Origin: Lentisphaeria bacterium
GTDB taxonomy: Bacteria > Verrucomicrobiota > Lentisphaeria > Victivallales > Victivallaceae
Direction: 5' to 3'
Length of the DNA stretch: 64,000 nucleotides
Assembly: GCA_018265615.1 (NCBI GenBank)
Contig: JABLYX010000015.1
Location: 1-64,000, forward strand
The notes under the pieces were generated by a model. It saw only the letters and a list, made by a program, of their open reading frames with translations. It did no database searches and had not been told where the DNA came from. The number at the start of each line of letters is the position of its first letter. Position 1 is the first letter of the stretch. Below are positions 33,197-40,013 of this stretch, piece by piece. A program made the translations under genes and the position numbers.

Positions 33197-33901
33197 TTAT
33201 AAATTCAGTAAACAATACATACCGCATTCAATATCAATTGGTGGCTCATGCCTTCCCGCATCTGAATCAAGTTCATCAAGATAGATTCCCTTGATGCACG
33301 AGTGTCCAATGTCACGTTCCATTCTGGCGCGTTTTGCAAATACTTCAGGAAAGTCTCGCCGGATTTTATTCCAATAACCCATGCCGCCACGGACACAACC
33401 GATACAGTTGTTATTGTGGTATCCCATTTCATACATGATTGGACGATGCAATCCCAAGCTTACGGCCATTGCATGAACATCATGTTTCGTAAGATCACGT
33501 TCGATTAACGGAAAACGATGGTTGGCATGTGGCATTCCTGCGATAAATCCTTCCATGCGATTGCGTTCGTTATAGTCGAGTCTCCAAAAATAAGTATGTT
33601 CTCCGGGATTTTCATATTCCCATTTTCGGCGTTCTGCTTGCTTCAAGATTTTAGTACATTGAGCAGGCGCACCAGGAATACAAATTGCATTGTAGTATCG
33701 ACAAACAGTTTCAACATCTTTATACGGAGAGTATTCGATCTCAATTTTCTTCCCTGCGAAATCTTCTACATCATGTAAAAAACGTAGGGAGTCCGGATGT
33801 TGATCTTCAATGTGTTGATAGATAATTCCATCAAGTTCTTTTTGGCAAAGATATGCAATCATTGCCGAAGATACTCCTGCCGAAAACCAAAGTATATTCA
33901 T
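33197..33901 (-). CDS. PAPS-reductase/PP-loop family protein
   Basis: A 234-residue protein with the PP-loop SAGVSS (residues 7-12) of adenine-nucleotide alpha-hydrolases, a second conserved part (CIPGAPAQCTKILK) and a CIGCVRGG motif typical of phage PAPS-reductase-like proteins. Possible roles: nucleotide or base thiolation, or sulfur metabolism; substrate unknown. ATG 33901 overlaps the DnaC-like stop by ATGA. Composition is visibly more AT-rich than its neighbours, and 18-bp direct repeats flank the gene, so it looks like a later insertion. Confidence 0.85.
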   Translation of the reverse strand: MNILWFSAGVSSAMIAYLCQKELDGIIYQHIEDQHPDSLRFLHDVEDFAGKKIEIEYSPYKDVETVCRYYNAICIPGAPAQCTKILKQAERRKWEYENPGEHTYFWRLDYNERNRMEGFIAGMPHANHRFPLIERDLTKHDVHAMAVSLGLHRPIMYEMGYHNNNCIGCVRGGMGYWNKIRRDFPEVFAKRARMERDIGHSCIKGIYLDELDSDAGRHEPPIDIECGMYCLLNL

Positions 33902-34623
33902 TTCTTTCCCTTCCATATTTTGAATCTTCCTTCGTCCGCCATACGGTCGATGCGGCTCAGAACCGCGCCGCCTGTATCGAGGTTCGAGAACTTCCCGACA
34001 AGCTCCCGCGTGTCGTGGTTCGAGGTGAGCCAGAGCCGTGCTCGCGCCCCTTCGTAAACCTTGTTCACGAGGTCGTACATCAGTTCGCCCGCCGTGTCGT
34101 TGATCCGGCGCTTGGCGAGGTCGTCGATCAGCAGGACATCCAGCGACAGGAGCCGTATCTGAAAATCGATCGCCGCAAGCATCGACTGTTGCAGCTCCTT
34201 CGCGTACTCCTTCGACAACTCCGGGAAGTCGTAGAAGCGGCAGCGCTTTCCGTCCCGCGCTTCGAGCAGCAGATTACAGGCGGCGGCCCGCGTTTTGCCG
34301 ATCTCAAAGTCTCCGATAATCAGCAGGTTTTCGGCCCGGTTATCCCTGATCCAGCGCGCCAACTCATGATTTCCGAGCCTTCTGTCCCAAACCCGGAACT
34401 CCGGCGGAATCTTCGCATCCTCCGCCCTGCGCCGGATTTCGTATGCTTCCGTTTCCGCCCGCTCCGCAATGGCCCGGCGTTCGCCGCACTCCTGACAGTT
34501 GGCGGAAACCTTCCCGCCGAACGGCTTCATCAGGTCGGGCGGCAGCAGCAGTTCCTTCTCCGTCACCTTTCCGCAAAGCGGGCAGGTGAATTCAATTTTC
34601 ATCCATTCAGTGTCTCGGCACAT
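33898..34623 (-). CDS. DnaC-like helicase loader ATPase
   Basis: A 241-residue AAA+ protein expected to load the host replicative helicase at the phage origin. It has an N-terminal zinc finger (CPLCGK ... CQECGE, residues about 14-47), Walker A GDFEIGKT (104-111), Walker B DVLLIDD (162-168), then WLTSNHDTRELV and SRIDRM, the sensor/arginine-finger regions. ATG 34623 has GGAAGGGGG upstream and overlaps the stop of the replication gene before it. The C terminus (KIWKGKK) may have been altered by the adjacent insertion. Confidence 0.88.
   Translation of the reverse strand: MCRDTEWMKIEFTCPLCGKVTEKELLLPPDLMKPFGGKVSANCQECGERRAIAERAETEAYEIRRRAEDAKIPPEFRVWDRRLGNHELARWIRDNRAENLLIIGDFEIGKTRAAACNLLLEARDGKRCRFYDFPELSKEYAKELQQSMLAAIDFQIRLLSLDVLLIDDLAKRRINDTAGELMYDLVNKVYEGARARLWLTSNHDTRELVGKFSNLDTGGAVLSRIDRMADEGRFKIWKGKK
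33911..33928. repeat. 18-bp direct repeat, cassette boundary 2
   Basis: Identical to 33175-33192 and located inside the 3' end of the DnaC-like gene. The two copies are 736 bp apart and bracket the PAPS-reductase-family gene. Confidence 0.85.
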
Positions 34624-35281
34624 AACCGCCCCCTTCCTCCGCCGCCCGGCGCGGCTGGTTTTTCAGCGGAAAAATCCCCTGCCAATTGTTTCGGATCGAA
34701 GCCCGGATCATTTCAATCGCTTCGGATTCGCTGTATTGAACGAGAAGCGCAAGTTGTTCGGCGGCGGCCCGCGCCGTCAGCTTCTTCTTCTGTTCCCGCC
34801 GGGCGGCTTCCCAATCCAGCCACGTTTTCAGGAAATTTTCCGTCCGAAGTTTCTCCGGAATCGAATCCGCAAAAGAAACCGGCGTTTCTTTTGGAGTTCC
34901 TTTAGGAACTCTTTTCTTTCCTGTACCTGTCTCTGTCTTACGTGCGCGGAAGTCATTCGGTTTGCAATCCGGTTTTCCTTCCGTTTGCGAACCGTTTTGC
35001 AAATCGTCCGGCAATGGCGTTTGCGAACCGTTTTGCAAACGCTTTTGCAAACGGCTTTGTATCGATTTCGATTGCGCCGCTTTGCGCCGGTTCGATTTGT
35101 CGATGGTCGGTTGCATGAGGGTGAAATAGCTGCCGAGCAACCCTTCCAGCTTCGGCGGCTCCCCGTACAGGGAGTAGCGGCATATCGCATGGTAAAGCCT
35201 GCCGCGTTCCGCGTCCGTTTTCAGGGAGTCCGCAATCTCCACCCATGTACGGAATATGGTTGCTGTTTCGTAGTCGCTCAT
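34607..35281 (-). CDS. replication initiation-type protein with N-terminal DUF6291-like domain
   Basis: A 224-residue protein. Residues 1-75 (TATIFRTWVEIADSL ... GRLYHAICRYSLYGEPPKLEG ... TIDKSNRR) resemble the DUF6291 phage domain. The middle is Lys/Gln-rich with the repeat LQNGSQT twice. The C-terminal part (KTWLDWEAARREQKKKLT ... AIEMIRASIRNNWQGIFP) is the helicase-loader-interaction type found in lambda O/DnaD-like phage initiators. It lies just upstream of the DnaC-like gene. ATG 35281 overlaps the tiny membrane gene by ATGA; a GTG at 35314 is a possible alternative. Confidence 0.72.
   Translation of the reverse strand: MSDYETATIFRTWVEIADSLKTDAERGRLYHAICRYSLYGEPPKLEGLLGSYFTLMQPTIDKSNRRKAAQSKSIQSRLQKRLQNGSQTPLPDDLQNGSQTEGKPDCKPNDFRARKTETGTGKKRVPKGTPKETPVSFADSIPEKLRTENFLKTWLDWEAARREQKKKLTARAAAEQLALLVQYSESEAIEMIRASIRNNWQGIFPLKNQPRRAAEEGGGYVPRH
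34983..35039. repeat. iteron-like repeats in the initiator gene, candidate phage origin
   Basis: A perfect 21-bp repeat starting GTTTGCGAACCG occurs at 34983-35003 and 35019-35039 (36-bp period). Related TTTTGCAAACG units continue to about 35060. The period is 12 codons, so the peptide LQNGSQT is repeated too. The arrangement mirrors lambda, where iterons lie within the O gene. A pure protein-repeat explanation remains possible. Confidence 0.5.
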
Positions 35282-35394
35282 TTGCAAAGAAACACCAGTA
35301 GAAGAATGACCCACAGCATGATATAGACGGCGGCGCGCCGCCGGCGTTCCCGCCTGCGCCTGCGCTCGAAGTAGGTTCCGGGATAAAGATTCAT
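35278..35394 (-). CDS. 38-residue single-pass membrane peptide
   Basis: Starts MNLYPGTYFERRRRRERR, then AAVYIMLWVILLLVFLCK: a strongly basic N terminus followed by one transmembrane helix reaching the C terminus. Real-gene evidence: SD AAAGGA before ATG 35394, an ATGA overlap with the upstream zinc protein stop and another with the downstream initiator start. Basic-in topology predicted. Function unknown; small membrane proteins in early phage operons can block superinfection or modify host division. Confidence 0.7.
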   Translation of the reverse strand: MNLYPGTYFERRRRRERRRRAAVYIMLWVILLLVFLCK

Positions 35395-35546
35395 GGCTTC
35401 AATCCTTTCCTGCAAATCGGGATGAACTTTCCGTATCGGAGAAAACAGACCGGGCAGACTCCCGGAGGCGGTTTCCGCTGTGCCGGATCGGGAGAGAGAC
35501 GCGGCGGCTTCTCGTTGTTTTTCATGCAGTTCTCGCAGAATTTCAT
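35391..35546 (-). CDS. 51-residue zinc-ribbon protein
   Basis: Cys pairs CENC (4-7) and CPVC (about 31-34), plus a later single Cys, suggest one zinc site; the middle is Pro-rich. ATG 35546 overlaps the upstream stop as TAATG and is preceded by AAAGGGG. The frame is open to 35603 but that part overlaps the upstream gene without its own SD. Function unknown. Confidence 0.65.
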   Translation of the reverse strand: MKFCENCMKNNEKPPRLSPDPAQRKPPPGVCPVCFLRYGKFIPICRKGLKP

Positions 35547-35821
35547 TACAGCCCCTTTCCGATCATCCGGATATCGATGATCTGACTTGTCCAGATTGTC
35601 CAACGGGACGGATATTCCGTTTCAACTCCGTCCCACGTGCAGAACGCCTGATGGACCAGCACGATCGTGTGGCGATTCTCGCCGGGCTTGATCCAGCCGA
35701 TTCCGGTGCAGAGTCCCGTCCGGCTCTTATTCTTGGCCTTCCAGCGGATCAGTACCGGCTTCCCTTCCGGGATTTCATACGAACGTTGCCGGGTCTTGAT
35801 GATGATGGTTGTCTTTCCCAT
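35546..35821 (-). CDS. unrecognised early phage protein
   Basis: A 91-residue beta-rich protein (TTIIIKTRQRSYEIPEGKPVLIRWK ... RHTIVLVHQAFCTW), possibly an OB- or SH3-like barrel. SD AAAGGAAA precedes ATG 35821. Its first 47 bases overlap the end of the preceding gene. No family recognised. Confidence 0.6.
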   Translation of the reverse strand: MGKTTIIIKTRQRSYEIPEGKPVLIRWKAKNKSRTGLCTGIGWIKPGENRHTIVLVHQAFCTWDGVETEYPSRWTIWTSQIIDIRMIGKGL

Positions 35822-36071
35822 GTCCGGTTTCCTTTCGGTCGAGTTGAATGTTATTTGTTTTCAGCCATTCGGAAAAAGACAGTGAAGATGCGTCGATCTC
35901 ATCGCAGAGTTTTTTCACTTCCGCATGGTTGAATTCGTCGATTTCCCGCTGCCGGAACGTTGCGCGCGCAGCGGCGATACAGCAGTCCGCCAACCAGAGG
36001 GCTTGCCGGATTTTAGTCTCCGGCATACCGGCAAAGTGCGCGTAACGCGGCAAAGAGGTATCGACAATCAT
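35775..36071 (-). CDS. unrecognised early phage protein
   Basis: A 98-residue protein, helical in the middle (IRQALWLADCCIAAARATFRQ; FNHAEVKKLCDEIDASSL), with a His-rich C terminus in the overlap with the next gene. It starts at an ATGA overlap with the upstream ORF. No known motif. Confidence 0.6.
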   Translation of the reverse strand: MIVDTSLPRYAHFAGMPETKIRQALWLADCCIAAARATFRQREIDEFNHAEVKKLCDEIDASSLSFSEWLKTNNIQLDRKETGHGKDNHHHQDPATFV

Positions 36072-36397
36072 TTTCCCGTTTCCTCAATGATGTAGGATGG
36101 CAGTTGTCGGAACATTTCCGCGATAATCCGGTCGAGCTGTTGAATTTCCAGTTCGAGCTTCGCGCGCGGCGTGTCAAAATGAGCATCGAGAATATCGCGC
36201 AGCAGCGAGTCCGCGAACGGCGGCTTCCGGCGGATCGGGAACAGTTGTAATACGTTTCCGGGTTCGTCGGCATGTCTGCCCGGTTGTATTACGATCTCTC
36301 CGGCCTGATACCTCCGGACGGCGCAGGCGATCACCAGTGCGCCGGTTCCGGGGGCAAACCGCTGAATCTGTCGCGCGTATAATCGGACGCTGCTCAC
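36068..36397 (-). CDS. unrecognised early phage protein
   Basis: A 109-residue protein. The first half is basic and beta-like (SVRLYARQIQRFAPGTGALV), the second half helical (DSLLRDILDAHFDTPRAKLEL). Begins three bases after the stop of the preceding acidic protein gene and overlaps the next by ATGA. Function unknown. Confidence 0.6.
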   Translation of the reverse strand: MSSVRLYARQIQRFAPGTGALVIACAVRRYQAGEIVIQPGRHADEPGNVLQLFPIRRKPPFADSLLRDILDAHFDTPRAKLELEIQQLDRIIAEMFRQLPSYIIEETGK

Positions 36398-36400
36398 GGG

Positions 36401-36631
36401 TTACGCTTTCGCTTCTTCAAGGTATTCGATAGCTTCTTGCAGGGAATCGTAAGCGCTATCCAGATTGTCGCTGGCCTCCTGCGCGATCTGTCCGCGTTCC
36501 GATTCTTGAAGAGACTCCGGCATATTTTCAAAAGCTTCATTCTCTTCATCTTTGATGATTTCTAACTCATCAAGTAACACTTGAAGCTGGTTTTGAAGAT
36601 CTTCGATCGATTTTCTACGATTGTTGTTCAT
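36401..36631 (-). CDS. small acidic coiled-coil protein
   Basis: A 76-residue, very Glu-rich, helical protein (IEDLQNQLQVLLDELEIIKD ... DSLQEAIEYLEEAKA). SD AAAGGAAAC precedes ATG. Strongly acidic early phage proteins sometimes mimic DNA and block host nucleases or polymerase; nothing specific supports that here. It is the second gene of the leftward operon. Confidence 0.62.
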   Translation of the reverse strand: MNNNRRKSIEDLQNQLQVLLDELEIIKDEENEAFENMPESLQESERGQIAQEASDNLDSAYDSLQEAIEYLEEAKA

Positions 36632-36668
36632 AGCATGTTTCCTTTATGCTGGCTGTTCTTTATTGTTC

Positions 36669-36830
36669 TTAATCACATTTTTCGGTAAAATTTTTTTCGT
36701 AGGCATCGTCGATCAGAACTTCGAGCGCGCCGGTAACTGTCTGTTTCCTTTTGCTCGCAAGGGCTTTTAACTTTGCAAGATAACTGCATTTCATGCGGGC
36801 GGTTGTAATTTTTTCATGCTGCTTTTTCAC
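36669..36830 (-). CDS. 53-residue ribbon-helix-helix-type regulator
   Basis: GTG start with a near-perfect SD (AAAGGAGGTGATC). The sequence has a short basic start, a possible strand, then KALASKRKQTVTGALEVLID and DAYEKNF, the helix-turn-helix pattern of Arc/MetJ-type proteins. It is the first gene of the leftward operon, divergent from the XRE repressor, where an Arc- or Cro-like counter-regulator is expected. A 16-bp operator-like motif overlaps its stop codon. Confidence 0.68.
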   Translation of the reverse strand: MKKQHEKITTARMKCSYLAKLKALASKRKQTVTGALEVLIDDAYEKNFTEKCD

Positions 36831-36950
36831 TCGATCACCTCCTTTTGTTGATTAATATATATGTTCCTAATCACATTTCAAGAACAAAATCATATACTTT
36901 TCTATATTTTTCTATTTTTTCGTGTATGGTAAGTATCAAGGAGGTTTCAT
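36831..36950. promoter_or_regulatory. divergent early/lysogeny switch region with operator-like repeats
   Basis: AT-rich gap between the RHH gene and the XRE repressor. A leftward promoter is visible: TTGAAA (complement of 36876-36881), 16-bp spacer, TATATT (complement of 36854-36859). A GTTC-N15-GAAC inverted repeat (36863-36885) covers it. The motif GTTCYTAATCACATTT recurs at 36665-36680, at the RHH stop codon. The rightward promoter is less clear (TATACT near 36893). The repressor gene has SD AAGGAGG. Confidence 0.65.
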
Positions 36951-37373
36951 ATGCCGAAAATTGATGATTCCATACGAAAGGCTTTGATTGAAGCAGCGGA
37001 GCATTATGGTTCCATTCTGGCTATCGCTCAAAAAGTCGGGGTGTCCCATAGCACTTTGAGCAAATATCAGTCGGGGCAGATCAAAACAATCAATCAAACA
37101 ACGTGGAATGCCTTGGAGCCTCTTTTGCGCCCGTTTCTTTCGCCCGGCAGAAATGTAGGTGTTAGCACGGGAAACCGGTCTCCGGCTTACGGAAACACCA
37201 TCATTCAAGGCAGCAGCGGTATCAATACGGTTCCGGCTGGCGATTTGGTTGAACAATTTCGCCGGGCGGCGATCGATGGTATTATTGATCTTGAGATCGA
37301 TCCGAATGCAAGTGCTGATTCTGCAAAAACTGCCATCTTAAAATTTTTGAAAAATTTAACCTTGAAGCAATAG
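36951..37373 (+). CDS. XRE-family repressor-type protein
   Basis: A 140-residue protein with an N-terminal HTH (GSILAIAQKVGVSHSTLSKYQSGQ, about residues 20-45). After a Gly/Ser-rich hinge (NTIIQGSSGINTVPAGD) comes a short helical C-terminal part. There is no Ser/Lys LexA-type peptidase, so SOS autocleavage is not predicted. It lies divergent from the early operon and upstream of the integrase, the position of a phage immunity repressor. Confidence 0.8.
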   Translation: MPKIDDSIRKALIEAAEHYGSILAIAQKVGVSHSTLSKYQSGQIKTINQTTWNALEPLLRPFLSPGRNVGVSTGNRSPAYGNTIIQGSSGINTVPAGDLVEQFRRAAIDGIIDLEIDPNASADSAKTAILKFLKNLTLKQ

Positions 37374-37468
37374 CTAAGAATCGATATATTGCATTAGCTC
37401 CAACTTATAAATTCAAGTATAATTTCGATAAAAGGAAATCAAAATCAGCCATTTTATTAATCGCTCTG

Positions 37469-37762
37469 ATGATTCCATTAGCATTGTTTACCGGTGCGAT
37501 GTTGTGGTCGCAACTTGCGCCAGAGCCGAAGCCGATTATATATTGGGTCAGTTCCACGGGCAAGGTACATAATGAAACGTGCCGGTTTGCTCACAAGTTC
37601 ATGGAGAAAAACGAAACCGAAGATTGTGACTATTGCGGTGGAAAAAGCCATAACCCGCTTTTGCCGGAGAAAATCGGGGAATTGATCGAAAGCGATATAT
37701 TTTTTGAACGGAAATTAGCACGGGTGAACCCAAGTAATCAGGACGCAAAGAGGCTATTATGA
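37469..37762 (+). CDS. small membrane protein with Cys motif, start uncertain
   Basis: At least 97 residues: a transmembrane segment (IPLALFTGAMLW, extending upstream through AILLIALM) and a short exposed part YWVSSTGKVHNETCRFA ... CDYCGG with four Cys/His candidates for metal or disulfide. The hydrophobic helix begins before ATG 37469, where there is no SD. AAAAGGAAA lies about 30 bases further upstream, so the true start is probably a rare codon upstream. AT-rich. Overlaps the next gene by ATGA. Confidence 0.6.
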   Translation: MIPLALFTGAMLWSQLAPEPKPIIYWVSSTGKVHNETCRFAHKFMEKNETEDCDYCGGKSHNPLLPEKIGELIESDIFFERKLARVNPSNQDAKRLL

Positions 37763-38511
37763 ATCCATACATCACATTTTTCGTTCTCTGGATTGTGTCG
37801 CTTCTGGTCTGGTTTGGAAGCCTCTGGATGAGGGGTGGATATGCCAAGAATATTCTTGGATACACTGCCATTTTCGTTGAGTTTATTTCTGGAACTACTA
37901 TTGCGCCTGCAATCTTTTCCCTTTGGAAAACGGATAGTATCATAAAAGATACCCTCTACCTGCTTTTTGTCTTTGCGCCGCTTTTCTTTATGATCAAATT
38001 TTTTGCAAATTCCAAAAAGAAAGAGCGTAAAAAGGAGAATTTGCAGGAAGTAAATCAATCGCTTTCTTCTTCTGGTGTTAAAAATGATATAAAAGAACAA
38101 GTTCATTTGCCAAAAGAATTTTTTCCGCTTTCTTCGGCTGACAAAATCATGCTCTGCTTCATGTTTGTTTCGCTCGTTTTGCTCGGGTTTGCATTATTTG
38201 ACGGTTTTTTCCATCACGGATATAGAGATGGATTCCCTTCGGGGTATTATGTTTTTACAAAAATCATAATCGCTATATCGTTTGTCTGGCTTAGCATAAA
38301 ACAATTCTCGCCATATTTGAAATTTGTTTTTTTTCTTGTAATCATTCTATACAACCCGATTATTCCGATTCATTTTGGAGACAGACAAATATGGATACTC
38401 ATTAATACAGCAACAATCTTTCTGCTGTTAACTTCGTTGATTCTCTATTTTCGGCATCGTTCTTATGCTTCTCAAGAACAATCTTTCAGTGATCAGGCGG
38501 GAATGAGATGA
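37759..38511 (+). CDS. polytopic membrane protein with C-terminal DUF6804-like domain
   Basis: A 250-residue membrane protein: two to three helices in residues 1-80, a hydrophilic Lys-rich loop (85-125), then four helices (about 128-245). The second half (YYVFTKIIIAISFVWLSIK ... YNPIIPIHF ... IWILINTATIFLL) resembles the DUF6804 family (Y..lR, NPI.PI, W...D/N). AT-rich, in the lysogeny block between repressor and integrase: a candidate prophage-expressed moron, e.g. for superinfection exclusion. Overlaps the integrase start by ATGA. Confidence 0.65.
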   Translation: MNPYITFFVLWIVSLLVWFGSLWMRGGYAKNILGYTAIFVEFISGTTIAPAIFSLWKTDSIIKDTLYLLFVFAPLFFMIKFFANSKKKERKKENLQEVNQSLSSSGVKNDIKEQVHLPKEFFPLSSADKIMLCFMFVSLVLLGFALFDGFFHHGYRDGFPSGYYVFTKIIIAISFVWLSIKQFSPYLKFVFFLVIILYNPIIPIHFGDRQIWILINTATIFLLLTSLILYFRHRSYASQEQSFSDQAGMR

Positions 38512-40013
38512 AATACCTCATTTATGCCCGTGTTTCCCCTCGCGGATCAGATTTTGAAGGGGAAACGACAATTCAAATGCAAATGCAATACTGCCGAGAC
38601 TACGTGAAATTTCACGGAGGGGAGGTTGTCGGGGAATTTTACGATGAATTTATCAGCGGAAAAACAACCGAGGAACGCCCGAATTTCAGCCGGATCATGA
38701 AGGAACTGGATTCCGGAAAAGCGGAATGGGACGCAATCATCTGCTATAAGCTCTCCCGCCTGACGCGCAGCCTGAAAGACGGTGTGAACATTTTTGACGA
38801 TCTGCTGCGGCGGGGGAAGTCTTTCGTCTCCGCAACGGAAAACATCGACCTGAGCAGCCCGGCAGGGCGGGCCATGTTCGGCATGATGCAGGTTTTCAAC
38901 CAATTCGAGCGCGAGCAGTCTGCCGAAAACGTCAAAAACAAGGCGCTCTCTACGGCGAAAAAAGGCGAATGGGCGAACGGGCTTGCTCCGTTCGGCTATA
39001 AACGTTCCGGAATTCGCCATGACAACGTTTTACAGGTCGATGAGCCGAAAGCCGCCATTGTCCGAGATATTTTTTCGCTTTTTGCCTCTGGTGTTCCAAC
39101 TAAGGACATTGTGAAGAAATATCGTGGAATACTGGTGAAAAGTCAAATTATGAAAATACGGCTTAACCCGACGTATCTCGGCAAGATTGTGCATACCGGC
39201 AAGATTTTTGAAGGAAAACATCCGGCAATTATCAGCAATGAAATCTTTATGAAAGCGCAGCCTGTCGGATCAGCAGCGGAAACAACAGCCAGAACCGGAG
39301 CTTATAAGCATTATCACTTTCTGCTGTCCGGCCTGATCCGTTGTAATTGTGGATCGCCTCTTGTCGCAGGAACGGCCAAAAGCGGAAGATATGCCTATTA
39401 CACTTGCAGTAACATAGATTGCCGCCGCAGGCTTTCCGCTCCGAAGATAGAAAAATATGCTCTTGATTTCATTCATGGAATCAAAACCGATGAAGAAACA
39501 ATTGCGGGTACGGTGGCAGAGTTGAAACAACAAGCGGCAGAGCAGAAGGAAAAGTATCGGCCTGATGTGGAACGGCTGACGGTATCCAGAGAGAAACTTG
39601 AAACGGAAAAGAAAAGGCTGCTTGACATTTTGCTTGGAAACGATCTTCATAAAGGTTTCGTTGAGGAATTGAATGCGCGTATGTCTGCATTGCAGACACA
39701 GATTGAGGCAATCGATTCAGAGTTTAATGCGGTAAAGTCCATGTACTATGATGAGTCCGGCGTGTATGAAGTCGCCATGTCGTTTGTGCAGAAAATCCGT
39801 ACCATGCAGGACGCTTTGATAAACGTGCCGCAGGAATCCCTGCAAGCCGCCTGTCAGCTTCACATCAAACGCATTGAACTGTTGCCGGACGGTGAGAACT
39901 GGCACATCATCCCGGCTTATGAAGAAAGTTCGGATAAGAGTCCTGAATGGTGGGCAATGAGGGACTCGAACCCCCGACATTTTGCGTGTAAAGCAAACGC
40001 TCTAACCAACTGA
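38508..40013 (+). CDS. large serine recombinase (phage integrase)
   Basis: 501 residues in the integrated form. N-terminal resolvase domain with nucleophile Ser10 (YARVSPRG), LSRLTRSLKDG and the FNQFEREQSAENVK helix; recombinase domain (about 155-270); zinc ribbon with CNCG ... CSNIDC (about 280-312); then a coiled coil (about 325-415). The last 19 codons after residue 482 (TGG TGG at the att core) are antisense tRNA sequence (AMRDSNPRHFACKANALTN), not phage-encoded. In circular phage the frame would read 17 other codons and stop at 105-107. Confidence 0.93.
   Translation: MKYLIYARVSPRGSDFEGETTIQMQMQYCRDYVKFHGGEVVGEFYDEFISGKTTEERPNFSRIMKELDSGKAEWDAIICYKLSRLTRSLKDGVNIFDDLLRRGKSFVSATENIDLSSPAGRAMFGMMQVFNQFEREQSAENVKNKALSTAKKGEWANGLAPFGYKRSGIRHDNVLQVDEPKAAIVRDIFSLFASGVPTKDIVKKYRGILVKSQIMKIRLNPTYLGKIVHTGKIFEGKHPAIISNEIFMKAQPVGSAAETTARTGAYKHYHFLLSGLIRCNCGSPLVAGTAKSGRYAYYTCSNIDCRRRLSAPKIEKYALDFIHGIKTDEETIAGTVAELKQQAAEQKEKYRPDVERLTVSREKLETEKKRLLDILLGNDLHKGFVEELNARMSALQTQIEAIDSEFNAVKSMYYDESGVYEVAMSFVQKIRTMQDALINVPQESLQAACQLHIKRIELLPDGENWHIIPAYEESSDKSPEWWAMRDSNPRHFACKANALTN
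39947..39955. other. attR core within the tRNA-Val 3' end
   Basis: ATGGTGGGC, identical to 47-55. It covers the complement of CCA, the discriminator base and the first acceptor-stem bases of tRNA-Val, so integration leaves the tRNA intact. The crossover must lie within these nine bases. Confidence 0.75.

Larger units (their letters stand above)
47..39955 (+). mobile_element. complete temperate podovirus-type prophage at the 3' end of tRNA-Val
   Basis: A 9-bp core ATGGTGGGC is found at both ends, 39,900 bp apart. The right copy is the CCA end of an intact tRNA-Val. Between the cores lie a full head and short-tail morphogenesis set, lysis genes, a leftward early/replication operon, a divergent repressor switch and a large serine integrase next to the right end. 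The genome size and the gene order (terminase, portal, Bbp19-like, scaffold, capsid, tail tubes A and B, internal virion proteins, fibre) fit T7/BPP-1-like podoviruses. No structural gene is visibly broken, so the prophage may be functional. That is an inference, not shown. Confidence 0.93.

Noticed and set aside
34892..34909. GAGTTCC/GGAACTC palindrome as a terminator
   Set aside because: It lies inside the initiator coding sequence, has no reliable T run in the sense direction and encodes ordinary linker residues.
39957..40013. AMRDSNPRHFACKANALTN as a conserved integrase tail
   Set aside because: It is the antisense reading of tRNA-Val, a peptide type seen wherever a frame runs through a tRNA 3' end.
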